From positions 1-36,827 of the forward strand of contig CAMWOX010000002.1 of assembly GCA_947175975.1 (NCBI GenBank): a stretch of DNA of 36,827 bases. Reading direction: 5' to 3'. The position numbers and the translations under genes were made by a program. Each line of letters opens with the position of its first letter. Position 1 is the stretch's first letter. This document shows positions 16,704 through 24,591 of this stretch, piece after piece. The stretch comes from an uncultured Ruminococcus sp. (lineage in GTDB: Bacteria > Bacillota > Clostridia > Oscillospirales > Ruminococcaceae). The notes under the pieces were generated by a model. That model did no database searches. It was not told where the DNA came from and worked only from the letters and a program-made list of their open reading frames with translations.

Positions 16704-19361
16704 ATGAAGATCTGGAAAAAAGCAGCCGCTATGGCTTTGAGTGTTTCCATGCTGTTCAGTTCTGCTATGCTCCTGCCTAATACAGTGGCAGATGCAACGG
16801 ATTCTATAGAAGACAGCTATTCCTGGGGGACATTGCGTGTCGGCGGCGGCGGTTTCGTCTCTGGCATTGTGACCGGACAGAAAGAAATGTATCTGAGAAC
16901 AGACGTTGGCGGTGCTTATAAATGGAACTATGAAACTTCCAAGTGGGAGCAGTTGTTCGGATTTCTGACAGAGGCTGACAGAGGTCTGCTCAGTGTCAAA
17001 GGCATGGCAATTGATCCTACGGATGATGATACAGTCTATTTTCTCTGTGGCTGTGCGTATTTCTCAGGTGCAAAGACTGTTATTTTCAAAACAACGGACG
17101 GTGGAAAAACATTCACAGAGTCCGATGTGACAGAGCATATTCAGATACATGGCAACGGTGATGGTCGTGAATGCATTGAGCCGATTGCCATTGATCCGGA
17201 TAATCCGGATGTGATCTATGCAGGTGGTGACGTGACTGCCGGCAAATCCGCATTGATCAAATCCACGGACGGCGGTAAGACCTGGAATCCGGTTATCGGC
17301 TATGATGATCTGGGCTTGTTCCAGTATTCTTTGAAATATCCTTCCTGGACAGATCATATTGTCCGTGGCTCTGAAGATAAAGGCGAAAATGGCTATAATC
17401 AGCAGAACGGCATTGGCTGTATTCTGATTGAAGACGGAAAAGTCTATGTCGGCACTTCTGTGACAGGGCAGACGAACATCCATGTAGCGGATGTGGACAA
17501 AGACGAATTTACAGAACTGAGTGCAGACCTCCCGAATGAGAATTATCCCTGCTCAATTACAAGCGACAAGCATGGTAATCTCTTCTTTACGTATATTGCA
17601 GGACTTGCATTCGCTGGAGCTGCTGGCGGTGCTTACAAATATGATACCAAAGCAGGCACAGTCACACAGTTTACAGATCTCACTAGTGCAATCGGTATGA
17701 TTGAAGCAGATGAAAAAAATCCTGACAGACTTCTGGCAAGAACCTGCGGTGTGTGGTCGGATCAGTGGTATGAAGAAGAATGGACAGACGGCAGCGTTGC
17801 ATGGGGCGATTATTTCTATCGTTCCACAGACGGCGGCGAAACATGGCAGAATATTACTCCCGGACAGGGCGAGACAATCTATGATGAAAACGGCTCTCAC
17901 AAAGAATTTGTTTCCAATCCGATTGATATAAACGGCTATGACTGGATCTACGGAAAAGCATGCCACTGGGGCAGCGGTATTCTTTTAGATCCCAGAGACA
18001 CCAATAGAATCCTGATGACTTCCGGTAACGGTGTCTTTGTCTGTGACAATGTCTGGGATGAAAAAGGTGTGCAGTTCTACTTCCAGCCGGATGGCGTTGA
18101 AGAAGTTGTTGCACTGGATTTTGTCAGTGTCCCAGGTGGTCTGAATTATTCTGTAATCGGCGACTATGATGGCTTTATTCATGAAAGTCCCGATAAAATT
18201 CCGCAGCAGTATCAGCCTAACATTGGCTCGACTTCTGCAATTGCCTATTGTCCGGCTGATACAAAAGTCATGGCTCGTGTCGGTGAACATGATGCAAAAG
18301 GCTATTATAGTCTTGATGGCGGCAAAACGTGGGAAGATTTACAAGTCCCGAATGGCGGCGGAAAAATTGCCATTACAAAATTAGATGAAAAGACATATCG
18401 TTTTATCAAAGCAAGCAGTGACAATGCTGCAATTGTTTATACAGACGATTTCGGCAAAACCTGGAATGAATCCACTGGACTGGAAGGTTCCAAGACAACC
18501 TATCCGCTTGTTGATCCGGAAAATCCTGCAATTGTTTACGGTTCAGGAATTAAATATAATTCTTACTGGTCTTCTGATACAACCAAAAAAGAGCCGACGC
18601 TTGATGATGCACAGTATGATTTTTATATCAGCACAGACTATGGTGCAACATTCAGTAAGACTGTTGTTGACAAATATGACGAATGCGACCATACAGGTGA
18701 TCTGGCATATATTACAAAAGATACCCTTGCTATGGCTTTAGGCTGGAACGGGTTATATATCATCACAGAAAGCGGAACAAAAGTTGAAAAATCTGATGTA
18801 TTTTACTGCAAGACAATCGGCTATGGTGCACCCGAAAAAGCAGGCGATCTGAATGCACTCTACATGTACGGTAAGCCAGAAGAGTCCGATCCGGAGGGGA
18901 TCTATCGTTCTACGGACGGCGGCAAGACCTGGATTTGTATCAATACAGAGCATATCTATGGTGGTACAGGCAACGGCAATTTCATTGTCGGCGACATGAA
19001 CGAATTTGGCAAGCTCTACATGTCTACCGTAGGATGCGGCATTGTCTACGGCGAAGTGAAAGGGCAGTCTGATCCGAAACCCACTGAACCCAAACCCACA
19101 GACGATACACAGGGGTCTACCGGTTCTGATGATCCTGAGATTCTCTGGGGTGATGCGGATGAAAACGGCAAAGTAGAGATCGTGGATGTTGTTCTTATGA
19201 ACAGAGTCTATGTCGGTATTGATAAGATTTCAGACTCTGGTAAGACAAATGCAGACACGGATCAGGACAGCAAGATCACATTATCAGATTCTATGAATGT
19301 TCTGAAATTGCTTGTGCATCTGCTGGAACAGAAAGATTTCCCAGTTTCTACTGAAACTTGA
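16704..19361 (+). CDS. Secreted cellulosomal GH74 xyloglucanase with dockerin
   Basis: An 885-residue extracellular enzyme that should cleave xyloglucan backbones. Residues 1-31 are a signal peptide with a likely cut after ADA. The GH74 double beta-propeller covers about 36-785, with BNR-type STDGGKTW repeats near 130, 187, 374, 536 and 735. Catalytic Asp candidates are Asp67 in YLRTDVGGAYKW and Asp487 in VIGDYDGFIH, matching the two conserved aspartates of the family. A Pro/Thr linker (about 788-810) leads to a type I dockerin (812-880) with two calcium loops, DADENGKVEIVD and DTDQDSKITLSD, which would dock it on a cohesin scaffold. A good ribosome binding site precedes ATG 16704. This is the clearest marker of a fibre-degrading Ruminococcus-like host. 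Confidence 0.95.
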   Translation: MKIWKKAAAMALSVSMLFSSAMLLPNTVADATDSIEDSYSWGTLRVGGGGFVSGIVTGQKEMYLRTDVGGAYKWNYETSKWEQLFGFLTEADRGLLSVKGMAIDPTDDDTVYFLCGCAYFSGAKTVIFKTTDGGKTFTESDVTEHIQIHGNGDGRECIEPIAIDPDNPDVIYAGGDVTAGKSALIKSTDGGKTWNPVIGYDDLGLFQYSLKYPSWTDHIVRGSEDKGENGYNQQNGIGCILIEDGKVYVGTSVTGQTNIHVADVDKDEFTELSADLPNENYPCSITSDKHGNLFFTYIAGLAFAGAAGGAYKYDTKAGTVTQFTDLTSAIGMIEADEKNPDRLLARTCGVWSDQWYEEEWTDGSVAWGDYFYRSTDGGETWQNITPGQGETIYDENGSHKEFVSNPIDINGYDWIYGKACHWGSGILLDPRDTNRILMTSGNGVFVCDNVWDEKGVQFYFQPDGVEEVVALDFVSVPGGLNYSVIGDYDGFIHESPDKIPQQYQPNIGSTSAIAYCPADTKVMARVGEHDAKGYYSLDGGKTWEDLQVPNGGGKIAITKLDEKTYRFIKASSDNAAIVYTDDFGKTWNESTGLEGSKTTYPLVDPENPAIVYGSGIKYNSYWSSDTTKKEPTLDDAQYDFYISTDYGATFSKTVVDKYDECDHTGDLAYITKDTLAMALGWNGLYIITESGTKVEKSDVFYCKTIGYGAPEKAGDLNALYMYGKPEESDPEGIYRSTDGGKTWICINTEHIYGGTGNGNFIVGDMNEFGKLYMSTVGCGIVYGEVKGQSDPKPTEPKPTDDTQGSTGSDDPEILWGDADENGKVEIVDVVLMNRVYVGIDKISDSGKTNADTDQDSKITLSDSMNVLKLLVHLLEQKDFPVSTET

Positions 19362-19373
19362 TTGCAAAAATAA

Positions 19374-19415
19374 AGTCCGACATTCTGTGTGAATCCAAGG
19401 AATGCCGGACTTTTT
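19374..19415 (+). terminator. Rho-independent terminator after the GH74 gene
   Basis: AGTCCG.CATTC (19374-19385) pairs with GAATG.CGGACT (19400-19411) with one internal mismatch, followed by a T-run to 19415. It stands between the GH74 gene and the leucine-rich repeat gene. Confidence 0.85.
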
Positions 19416-19442
19416 ATCATGATTTATTTAGGAGATAAGCAT

Positions 19443-20144
19443 ATGAAATATAACGTCGGTGTGGAAATTACAGGTCACAACAGATCCAAAGAAAGTAAAA
19501 TTATTATTCCGAAAATAATTGGGGGAATGCCTGTCACAAGAATTGGAAATAATGCATTTAATGGATGCTTTTTTCTGAAATCTGTTACAATTTCAAATAA
19601 TGTCATAAGTATTGGGGAATTTGCATTTGCAGACTGTTCTTCCCTGAAATTTATCGTGATTCCGGACAGTGTTGAAAATATTGGGGATTGTGCATTTGCG
19701 GACTGTTCTTCCCTGAAGTCTATCATTCTTCCAGATAGTGTCACATGGATCGGAATAGGTGCATTTAGGGGCTGTTCTTCCCTGGAATCTATTATTATTC
19801 CGGATAGTGTCGAAAGTATCGTGAACAGTACATTTTCTGGCTGTTTTGCTTTAAAATTTGTTTCAATTCCGGATAGTATCATGGATATTGAAAAATATGC
19901 ATTTAGTGGATGTTCTTCCCTGAAATCTATCACAATTCCGGAGAGTGTCACAAGTATCGAGTATGGTGCATTTAGTGACTGTTCTTCACTGGAATCTATT
20001 ATCATTCAAAATGCAGAATGTGAAATTTATAATGATGAAGACACGATTGACAGCTCAGCCGTGATCTATGGCTATCCGTGGTCTACGGCACAGGCATATG
20101 CTGCAAAATATTACAGGAGATTTGTAACATTGAAAAATAAGTGA
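19443..20144 (+). CDS. BspA-type leucine-rich repeat protein (LRR_5)
   Basis: A 233-residue protein built of seven 23-residue LRR_5/BspA repeats of the form AF.DCSSLKSI.IPDSV..IG, followed by the usual terminal cap (GYPWSTAQAYAAKYYRRFVTL). Such domains mediate binding to proteins or surfaces. There is no signal peptide, lipobox or membrane helix, so it is either cytoplasmic or a domain cut off from a longer exported protein. ATG at 19443 is supported by AGGAGA at 19430-19435; an ATG at 19419 lies just behind the terminator T-run and lacks a site. No convincing promoter is visible between the GH74 terminator and this gene, so expression may depend on read-through. Confidence 0.85.
   Translation: MKYNVGVEITGHNRSKESKIIIPKIIGGMPVTRIGNNAFNGCFFLKSVTISNNVISIGEFAFADCSSLKFIVIPDSVENIGDCAFADCSSLKSIILPDSVTWIGIGAFRGCSSLESIIIPDSVESIVNSTFSGCFALKFVSIPDSIMDIEKYAFSGCSSLKSITIPESVTSIEYGAFSDCSSLESIIIQNAECEIYNDEDTIDSSAVIYGYPWSTAQAYAAKYYRRFVTLKNK
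19554..20012 (+). repeat. Tandem 69-base coding repeats
   Basis: Seven units with an exact 69-base (23-codon) period start at 19554, 19623, 19692, 19761, 19830, 19899 and 19968. The most conserved part is around GCATTT...GACTGTTCTTCCCTG. They encode the LRR_5 units. The high DNA identity of units two and three (AFADCSSLK twice) points to recent duplication or continuing slippage. Confidence 0.9.
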
Positions 20145-20156
20145 AAAAATGAAAAA

Positions 20157-20196
20157 ACAGACAGGGAGCTGCTCCCTGCCTGTATTTTTTTTTTTT
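20157..20196. terminator. Bidirectional terminator between the LRR gene and nifJ
   Basis: ACAG.CAGGGAG (20157-20168) pairs with CTCCCTG.CTGT (20172-20183). A T-run of 12 follows on the plus strand, and A-rich sequence at 20142-20156 supplies T-runs on the minus strand. Confidence 0.9.
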
Positions 20197-20207
20197 ATTT
20201 ATTAAAA

Positions 20208-23200
20208 TTAGTCGTTGTACAGTGCTGCCAGTCTTGTCAGATAGTCGTAACGATCCTTTGCATTGGCAAGTGCATTGTCAAACAGCTCTTCTGCACGAGC
20301 CGGATTCTGGCGAGCCAGTGCGTTGTAACGTACTTCGCCCATTAAGAAGTCCTTGTACTCGTCTGTATTCGGAGCTTTGGAATCCAGAATGAACGGGTTC
20401 TTGCCCTCTTTCTTCAGATCCGGATTGTAGCGGTACAGATGCCAGTAGCCAGCCTGAACAGCTTTCTTCTCTTCTGCCTGTGCAGTCGCCATACCGGTCT
20501 TGATACCATGGTTGATGCATGGTGCATAAGCGATGATGATGGACGGACCATCATAAGCCTCAGCCTCACGGATTGCTTTCAGACACTGGTTCATGTCAGC
20601 ACCCATTGCGATATGTGCAACATAGACATAACCGTAGCTCATAGCAATGCCTGCCAGATCCTTCTTCTTGACAACTTTACCAGCGGCTGCAAACTGTGCA
20701 ATTGCACCGGTAGGAGTTGCCTTAGAAGCCTGACCGCCTGTGTTGGAATATACTTCCGTATCGAATACCATGATATTGACATTTCTGCCGGATGCGATGA
20801 CGTGATCCAAACCGCCGAAGCCGATATCATAAGCCCAGCCGTCGCCGCCGAAGATCCACTGGGATTTTTTGCGGAGGTAATCTTTTTCAGCCAGGATCTG
20901 TTTAGCCAGTTCGCCGTCACAGTTGCAGTTCTCAATTGCAGCAATCAGCTTTTCAGAAGCCGGTGTATTTGCAGCACCATCATTCTTGGTTGCGAGGAAC
21001 TCTTCCGCAGCAGCCTTGACTTCCGGATTCTTTGCGCATTCAGCAACTTTCTCAACTTTGGCAATGACACGGTTTCTCAGTGTTTCCTGTCCGAGGAACA
21101 TACCATAGCCGAACTCTGCGTTATCTTCAAACAGGGAGTTGCTCCATGCAGGACCATAGCCCTTCTTGTTGACTGTATAAGGTGTAGACGGTGCGGAGTT
21201 GCCCCAGATGGAAGAACAGCCTGTTGCGTTAGCGATATACATTCTGTCGCCGAACAGCTGTGTGATCAGTTTTGCATACGGTGTTTCACCGCAGCCAGCA
21301 CATGCACCGGAGAATTCAAGCAGCGGCTGTTTGAACTGAGAACCCTTGACAGTTGCCTCTGTGAATTTCGCAGTGACTTCCGGCTTGATGTCCTTGGTTG
21401 TGCCGTAATCGAATGCTGCCTGCTGATCGAGCTGTGTCTCCAGAGGCTTCATTACGAGTGTATCTGCTTTCTTGTTTGCCGGGCAGATATTTGCACATAC
21501 GCCACAGCCTGTGCAGTCCAGAACGGAAACTGTCATGCCGAATTTCAGATCGCCGATAGCGGGTTTCATTGCAGCGAGCTTCATAGATGCCGGAGCTGCT
21601 TCTGCCTCTTCTGCTGTGAGTGTTACCGGACGAAGTACAGCGTGCGGACATACATAAGCACACTGGTTGCACTGGATGCAGGTATCGGGATTCCATACCG
21701 GAACAGTAACAGCGATGCCACGTTTTTCAAATGCGGAAGAACCAGACGGAGATGTACCGTCAGCCAGATCCACAAAAGTAGAAACAGGGAGTTTGTCGCC
21801 TTGCTGTGCGTTGCACGGAATCTGAACATTATTAACGAAATTCTCAAGTGCCTTGTTTTCACAAGTAACTTTGGACATACCCATAGGTGTGTCTTCTGCG
21901 TCTTTCCAGGATTCTGGAACTGTTACTTCTACGAGACCCTTGTAGCCGGCATCGATTGCATTCCAGTTCTTCTCAACAACGTCATGTCCTTTCTTGGAAT
22001 AGGACATTTCCGCAGCGTCTTTCATGTACTGGAGAGCATCTTCAAACGGGATAATATCAGCGAGCTTGAAGAATGCAGACTGGAGAATTGTATTAATTCT
22101 TGTACCCATGCCAGTTTCCTGACCGAGTTTTACACCGTTTACTGTGTAGAATTTAATATCATTCTGTGCAATGTATCTCTTAACCTGTCCGGGGAGATTC
22201 TTTTCCAGACCCTCAGCATCCCAGATGGTATTCAGCAGGAATGTGCCGCCCGGCTTAATGTCAGATACCATGTCGTATTTGTCGATATAGCTCTGGTTAT
22301 GACATGCCACAAAGTCTGCCTTGTTGATCAGATATGTAGATTTGATCGGTGTATCGCCGAAACGCAGGTGAGATACGGTAACACCGCCGGATTTCTTGGA
22401 GTCATAGGAGAAATATGCCTGTGCGTATTTATCCGTATGATCGCCGATGATCTTGATGGAGTTCTTGTTTGCACCAACTGTACCATCAGAGCCGAGCCCC
22501 CAGAATTTGCAGGAGATTGTGCCTGCCGGAGCTGTATCAGGGCTGAAAGAATCATCCAGAGACAGATTTGTCACATCATCCACGATACCGAGTGTGAAAC
22601 GCTTTTTTTCTGTATTCTTGAAGACTGCAATAATCTGATTCGGTGTTGTGTCTTTAGAACCCAGACCATAACGACCGGTGTAGATCTTGACAGCATCAAA
22701 TTTCGTGTCTTTCAGAGCTGCAACAACATCCAGGTACAGCGGTTCACCAAGAGAGCCGGGTTCTTTTGTTCTGTCGAGTACAGAAATTTGCTTTACAGTA
22801 TCCGGCAGAGCCTCTACCAGTTTGTCTGCTACAAACGGTCTGTACAGACGTACACGGATCATACCGTATTTGCCGCCGTTTGCGTTCAGATAATCTACCG
22901 TTTCTTCTACTGTGTCCATGACAGAACCCATTGCAATAATCACATGTTCTGCATCCGGCGCACCGTAGTAGTTGAACAGTTTGTAGTCTGTGCCGATTTT
23001 GGCATTGACTTTGTCCATATATTTTTCAACGACTGCCGGAAGTGCATCATAATATTTATTACATGCTTCACGAGCCTGGAAGAAAATATCAGGATTCTGT
23101 GCAGAGCCTCTCAGCACCGGATGATTCGGGTTCAGAGCCTGGTCACGGAATGCCTGTGCTGCTTCCTTGTTGAGCATCTCATCGAGATCTGCATCATCCC

Positions 23201-23756
23201 ATACTTCGATTTTCTGAATTTCATGAGAAGTTCTGAAACCATCGAAGAAATGCAGGAACGGTACACGTCCCTCAATTGTTGCCAGATGTGCCACTGCACC
23301 CAGATCCATTACTTCCTGAGGATTGGAAGAGCAGAGCATTGCATAGCCTGTCTGACGGCATGCATACACGTCAGAATGATCGCCGAAGATGTTCAGTGCA
23401 TGGGAAGATACGCATCTTGCAGATACATGAATAACATTCGGGAGCAGTTCGCCTGCGATTTTATACATGTTCGGGATCATGAGCAGCAAGCCCTGAGAAG
23501 CTGTATAAGTTGTTGTCAATGCACCTGCGGACAGAGAGCCGTGAACTGTGCCGGCAGCACCTGCTTCAGACTGCATTTCTACGACATTAACAGGGTCACC
23601 GAACAGATTTTTCTTGTCCTTTGCAGCCCACTGGTCTGTGACTTCCGCCATAACAGAAGAAGGTGTAATCGGATAGATTGCAGAGACATCTGTAAACGGA
23701 TAAGATGCCCATGCGGCAGCGTTATTGCCGTCCATGGTTTTCATTTTTCTAGCCAT
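20208..23756 (-). CDS. nifJ: Pyruvate:ferredoxin (flavodoxin) oxidoreductase, single-chain
   Basis: An 1182-residue cytoplasmic enzyme converting pyruvate and CoA to acetyl-CoA and CO2 with reduction of ferredoxin, the central step of anaerobic sugar fermentation. In order: MDGNNAAAWASYPFTDVSAIYP (pyruvate-binding domain I), a CoA/transketolase-like middle part, two [4Fe-4S] clusters near residues 690 and 755 (CIQCNQCAYVCPH and CTGCGVCANICP), a third-cluster motif CAGCGETP near 820, and the thiamine diphosphate site GGDGWAYDIGFGG near 972 with NTGGQASKATPTG. Length is typical. The start MARKMKT at 23756 has GGAGG upstream; a longer in-frame start would sit inside the leader. Codon use is strongly biased, fitting high expression, and this bias creates a long antisense open frame. 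Confidence 0.97.
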   Translation of the reverse strand: MARKMKTMDGNNAAAWASYPFTDVSAIYPITPSSVMAEVTDQWAAKDKKNLFGDPVNVVEMQSEAGAAGTVHGSLSAGALTTTYTASQGLLLMIPNMYKIAGELLPNVIHVSARCVSSHALNIFGDHSDVYACRQTGYAMLCSSNPQEVMDLGAVAHLATIEGRVPFLHFFDGFRTSHEIQKIEVWDDADLDEMLNKEAAQAFRDQALNPNHPVLRGSAQNPDIFFQAREACNKYYDALPAVVEKYMDKVNAKIGTDYKLFNYYGAPDAEHVIIAMGSVMDTVEETVDYLNANGGKYGMIRVRLYRPFVADKLVEALPDTVKQISVLDRTKEPGSLGEPLYLDVVAALKDTKFDAVKIYTGRYGLGSKDTTPNQIIAVFKNTEKKRFTLGIVDDVTNLSLDDSFSPDTAPAGTISCKFWGLGSDGTVGANKNSIKIIGDHTDKYAQAYFSYDSKKSGGVTVSHLRFGDTPIKSTYLINKADFVACHNQSYIDKYDMVSDIKPGGTFLLNTIWDAEGLEKNLPGQVKRYIAQNDIKFYTVNGVKLGQETGMGTRINTILQSAFFKLADIIPFEDALQYMKDAAEMSYSKKGHDVVEKNWNAIDAGYKGLVEVTVPESWKDAEDTPMGMSKVTCENKALENFVNNVQIPCNAQQGDKLPVSTFVDLADGTSPSGSSAFEKRGIAVTVPVWNPDTCIQCNQCAYVCPHAVLRPVTLTAEEAEAAPASMKLAAMKPAIGDLKFGMTVSVLDCTGCGVCANICPANKKADTLVMKPLETQLDQQAAFDYGTTKDIKPEVTAKFTEATVKGSQFKQPLLEFSGACAGCGETPYAKLITQLFGDRMYIANATGCSSIWGNSAPSTPYTVNKKGYGPAWSNSLFEDNAEFGYGMFLGQETLRNRVIAKVEKVAECAKNPEVKAAAEEFLATKNDGAANTPASEKLIAAIENCNCDGELAKQILAEKDYLRKKSQWIFGGDGWAYDIGFGGLDHVIASGRNVNIMVFDTEVYSNTGGQASKATPTGAIAQFAAAGKVVKKKDLAGIAMSYGYVYVAHIAMGADMNQCLKAIREAEAYDGPSIIIAYAPCINHGIKTGMATAQAEEKKAVQAGYWHLYRYNPDLKKEGKNPFILDSKAPNTDEYKDFLMGEVRYNALARQNPARAEELFDNALANAKDRYDYLTRLAALYND

Positions 23757-23853
23757 TGGAAAATTTCCTCCATAAGAAATATTTTTTGTACTGCCTGCGT
23801 ATCCTGGAAATAATAGTTTCCTGTAAGACAAGCAAACAGTTTATGACATATCT

Positions 23854-23882
23854 ATTTTACCATAAAAACGGAAATCTGTAAA
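23854..23882 (-). promoter_or_regulatory. Promoter for nifJ
   Basis: On the minus strand TTTACA (23877-23882), a 17-base spacer and TAAAAT (23854-23859) with an extended TG. Transcription should start near 23847, giving a leader of about 90 bases with a small GGAAA/TTTCC hairpin around 23807-23822. Confidence 0.75.
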
Positions 23883-23913
23883 CAAGTTTTTTGTACAAAA
23901 TATCATGTTTTTT

Positions 23914-23929
23914 TTGCACATATTGCACA
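23914..23929. promoter_or_regulatory. Direct repeat TTGCACA upstream of the nifJ promoter
   Basis: Two copies of TTGCACA (23914-23920 and 23923-23929) separated by two bases, about 32 bases upstream of the nifJ -35. A perfect TTGTACAA palindrome lies between at 23891-23898. Both could be regulator sites; no known operator is matched with confidence. Confidence 0.35.
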
Positions 23930-24064
23930 ATTTTTTCTTAGAGCCGAAATAATAGTTACAAATTCTCCACTTGCAGGAACAGCACTTTGGCTATAATTTC
24001 AAAAATCAATTTATTCAAATTACACAAATTTTTCGATTTTTGACAGCTTTTTTGCAAATTTCTA

Positions 24065-24093
24065 TTGACGAAAGCCGTTTTTTGTGGTATCAT
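24065..24093 (+). promoter_or_regulatory. Plus-strand promoter of an orphan transcription unit
   Basis: TTGACG (24065-24070), a 17-base spacer and TATCAT (24088-24093) with extended TGG. No conserved plus-strand gene follows before the terminator at 24207. A perfect 12-base palindrome AACACTAGTGTT (24094-24105) abuts the -10 and covers the expected start point. Confidence 0.65.
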
Positions 24094-24099
24094 AACACT

Positions 24100-24238
24100 A
24101 GTGTTCGTACGGTTTGTGATTCTACTCCCGTATGAGTAACACTCGTTTTGTTGTCTCCTTTCTTTTGTTCTACACAAAAATTGTTCTGATTTTTTCTTAT
24201 TTCCCGACAGGGCTGTTTGCAGTCCTGTTATTTTTTTA
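24100..24238 (+). ncRNA. Candidate small RNA, about 135-140 nt
   Basis: A promoter (24065-24093) and a strong intrinsic terminator (24207-24237) on the same strand define a short transcript in the 471-base gap between nifJ and a DUF3781 gene. The 5' part folds: GTGTT (24101-24105) with AACAC (24138-24142) and GTACGG (24107-24112) with CCGTAT (24128-24133, one wobble); TACTC/GAGTA (24123-24127 and 24134-24138) is an alternative. The middle is a U-rich single-stranded stretch. I do not recognise 6S, SRP, tmRNA or a riboswitch. Its 3' end is antisense to the last codons of the DUF3781 gene. A 35-codon hydrophobic frame (24132-24239) exists but lacks a ribosome binding site and runs through the terminator. 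Confidence 0.5.
24207..24237 (+). terminator. Rho-independent terminator of the orphan unit
   Basis: ACAGGGCTG (24207-24215) pairs with CAGTCCTGT (24220-24228) around TTTG, nine pairs with one G-U wobble in the plus-strand RNA, followed by TTA and seven T. On the minus strand the wobble becomes an A-C mismatch and there is no T-run, so the terminator is directional. It overlaps the stop codon of the DUF3781 gene on the opposite strand. Confidence 0.85.
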
Positions 24239-24506
24239 GGGATTTGATCTTGTGTGCTGTGATAATTGTAAAATTTCCGGCATGGATTGTCAGCCGGATA
24301 TTTCCTGTTTCGCAATAGAAATTTTTTCCGTTCTGATAGATCAGACACTCCGGTTGCCGGATTGTTTCTTTGCAATAATTGACTATATCTGGAACAGCAA
24401 TCTGATCCAGGCTTAAATTTTTCCATATTCTGTTAGCACCTAATGCCGTTGTGTGGATCTTATCAAGACTGGATAGTAATATTTCTTTTTCAGATCGTTT
24501 ATCCAT
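24228..24506 (-). CDS. DUF3781 family protein
   Basis: A 92-residue protein. The pattern LLSSLDKIHTTALGANRIWKNL, then IVNYCKETI, and the ending FTIITAHKIKS matches what I recall of the DUF3781 family, small cytoplasmic proteins of unknown function in Firmicutes. ATG at 24506 has GAGGAG 13 bases upstream, slightly far; a TTG at 24533 is possible but would put the GAGGAG inside the coding sequence. No promoter of its own is obvious; the hairpin after the ROK gene lies just upstream and may allow read-through. Its stop codon lies in the terminator of the opposite-strand candidate small RNA. Confidence 0.75.
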   Translation of the reverse strand: MDKRSEKEILLSSLDKIHTTALGANRIWKNLSLDQIAVPDIVNYCKETIRQPECLIYQNGKNFYCETGNIRLTIHAGNFTIITAHKIKSLKK

Positions 24507-24535
24507 TATTTTTTTGATACTCCTCTTCCGCAAAC

Positions 24536-24569
24536 AAGCCTTTCACGGATTGCATCTCGTGAAAGGCTT
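24536..24569 (-). terminator. Hairpin after the ROK kinase gene
   Basis: AAGCCTTTCACG (24536-24547) and CGTGAAAGGCTT (24558-24569) are perfectly complementary over 12 bases with a 10-base loop. Downstream on the minus strand there is only TTGTTTG, a poor T-tract, so termination at the end of the ung-to-glucokinase operon may be partial. Confidence 0.65.
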
Positions 24570-24591
24570 ATCCTATTTATTTAAAATTTTA

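Noticed and set aside
19358-19386. Possible promoter (TTGATT-17-CATTCT) for the leucine-rich repeat gene.
   Set aside because: The -10 is poor and lies inside the GH74 terminator stem.
19554-20012. Regular 69-base repeats considered as a CRISPR-like array.
   Set aside because: There are no unique spacers; the period is 23 codons in frame and encodes LRR_5 units.
20439-23813. A 1124-codon open frame on the plus strand across nifJ.
   Set aside because: It is antisense to a certain, highly biased gene; the product is rich in Cys, Ile and Arg with no domain, and the start has no ribosome binding site. Codon bias of nifJ creates the frame.
24132-24239. A 35-codon hydrophobic plus-strand frame that could be a type I toxin-like peptide.
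   Set aside because: No ribosome binding site before the ATG, and the frame reads through the terminator stem and T-run, so the mRNA would lack its stop codon.
23956-24426. A 156-codon minus-strand frame overlapping DUF3781.
   Set aside because: It runs in another frame of the DUF3781 gene and on through the spacer, low-complexity and without a ribosome binding site; DUF3781 has clear family similarity.
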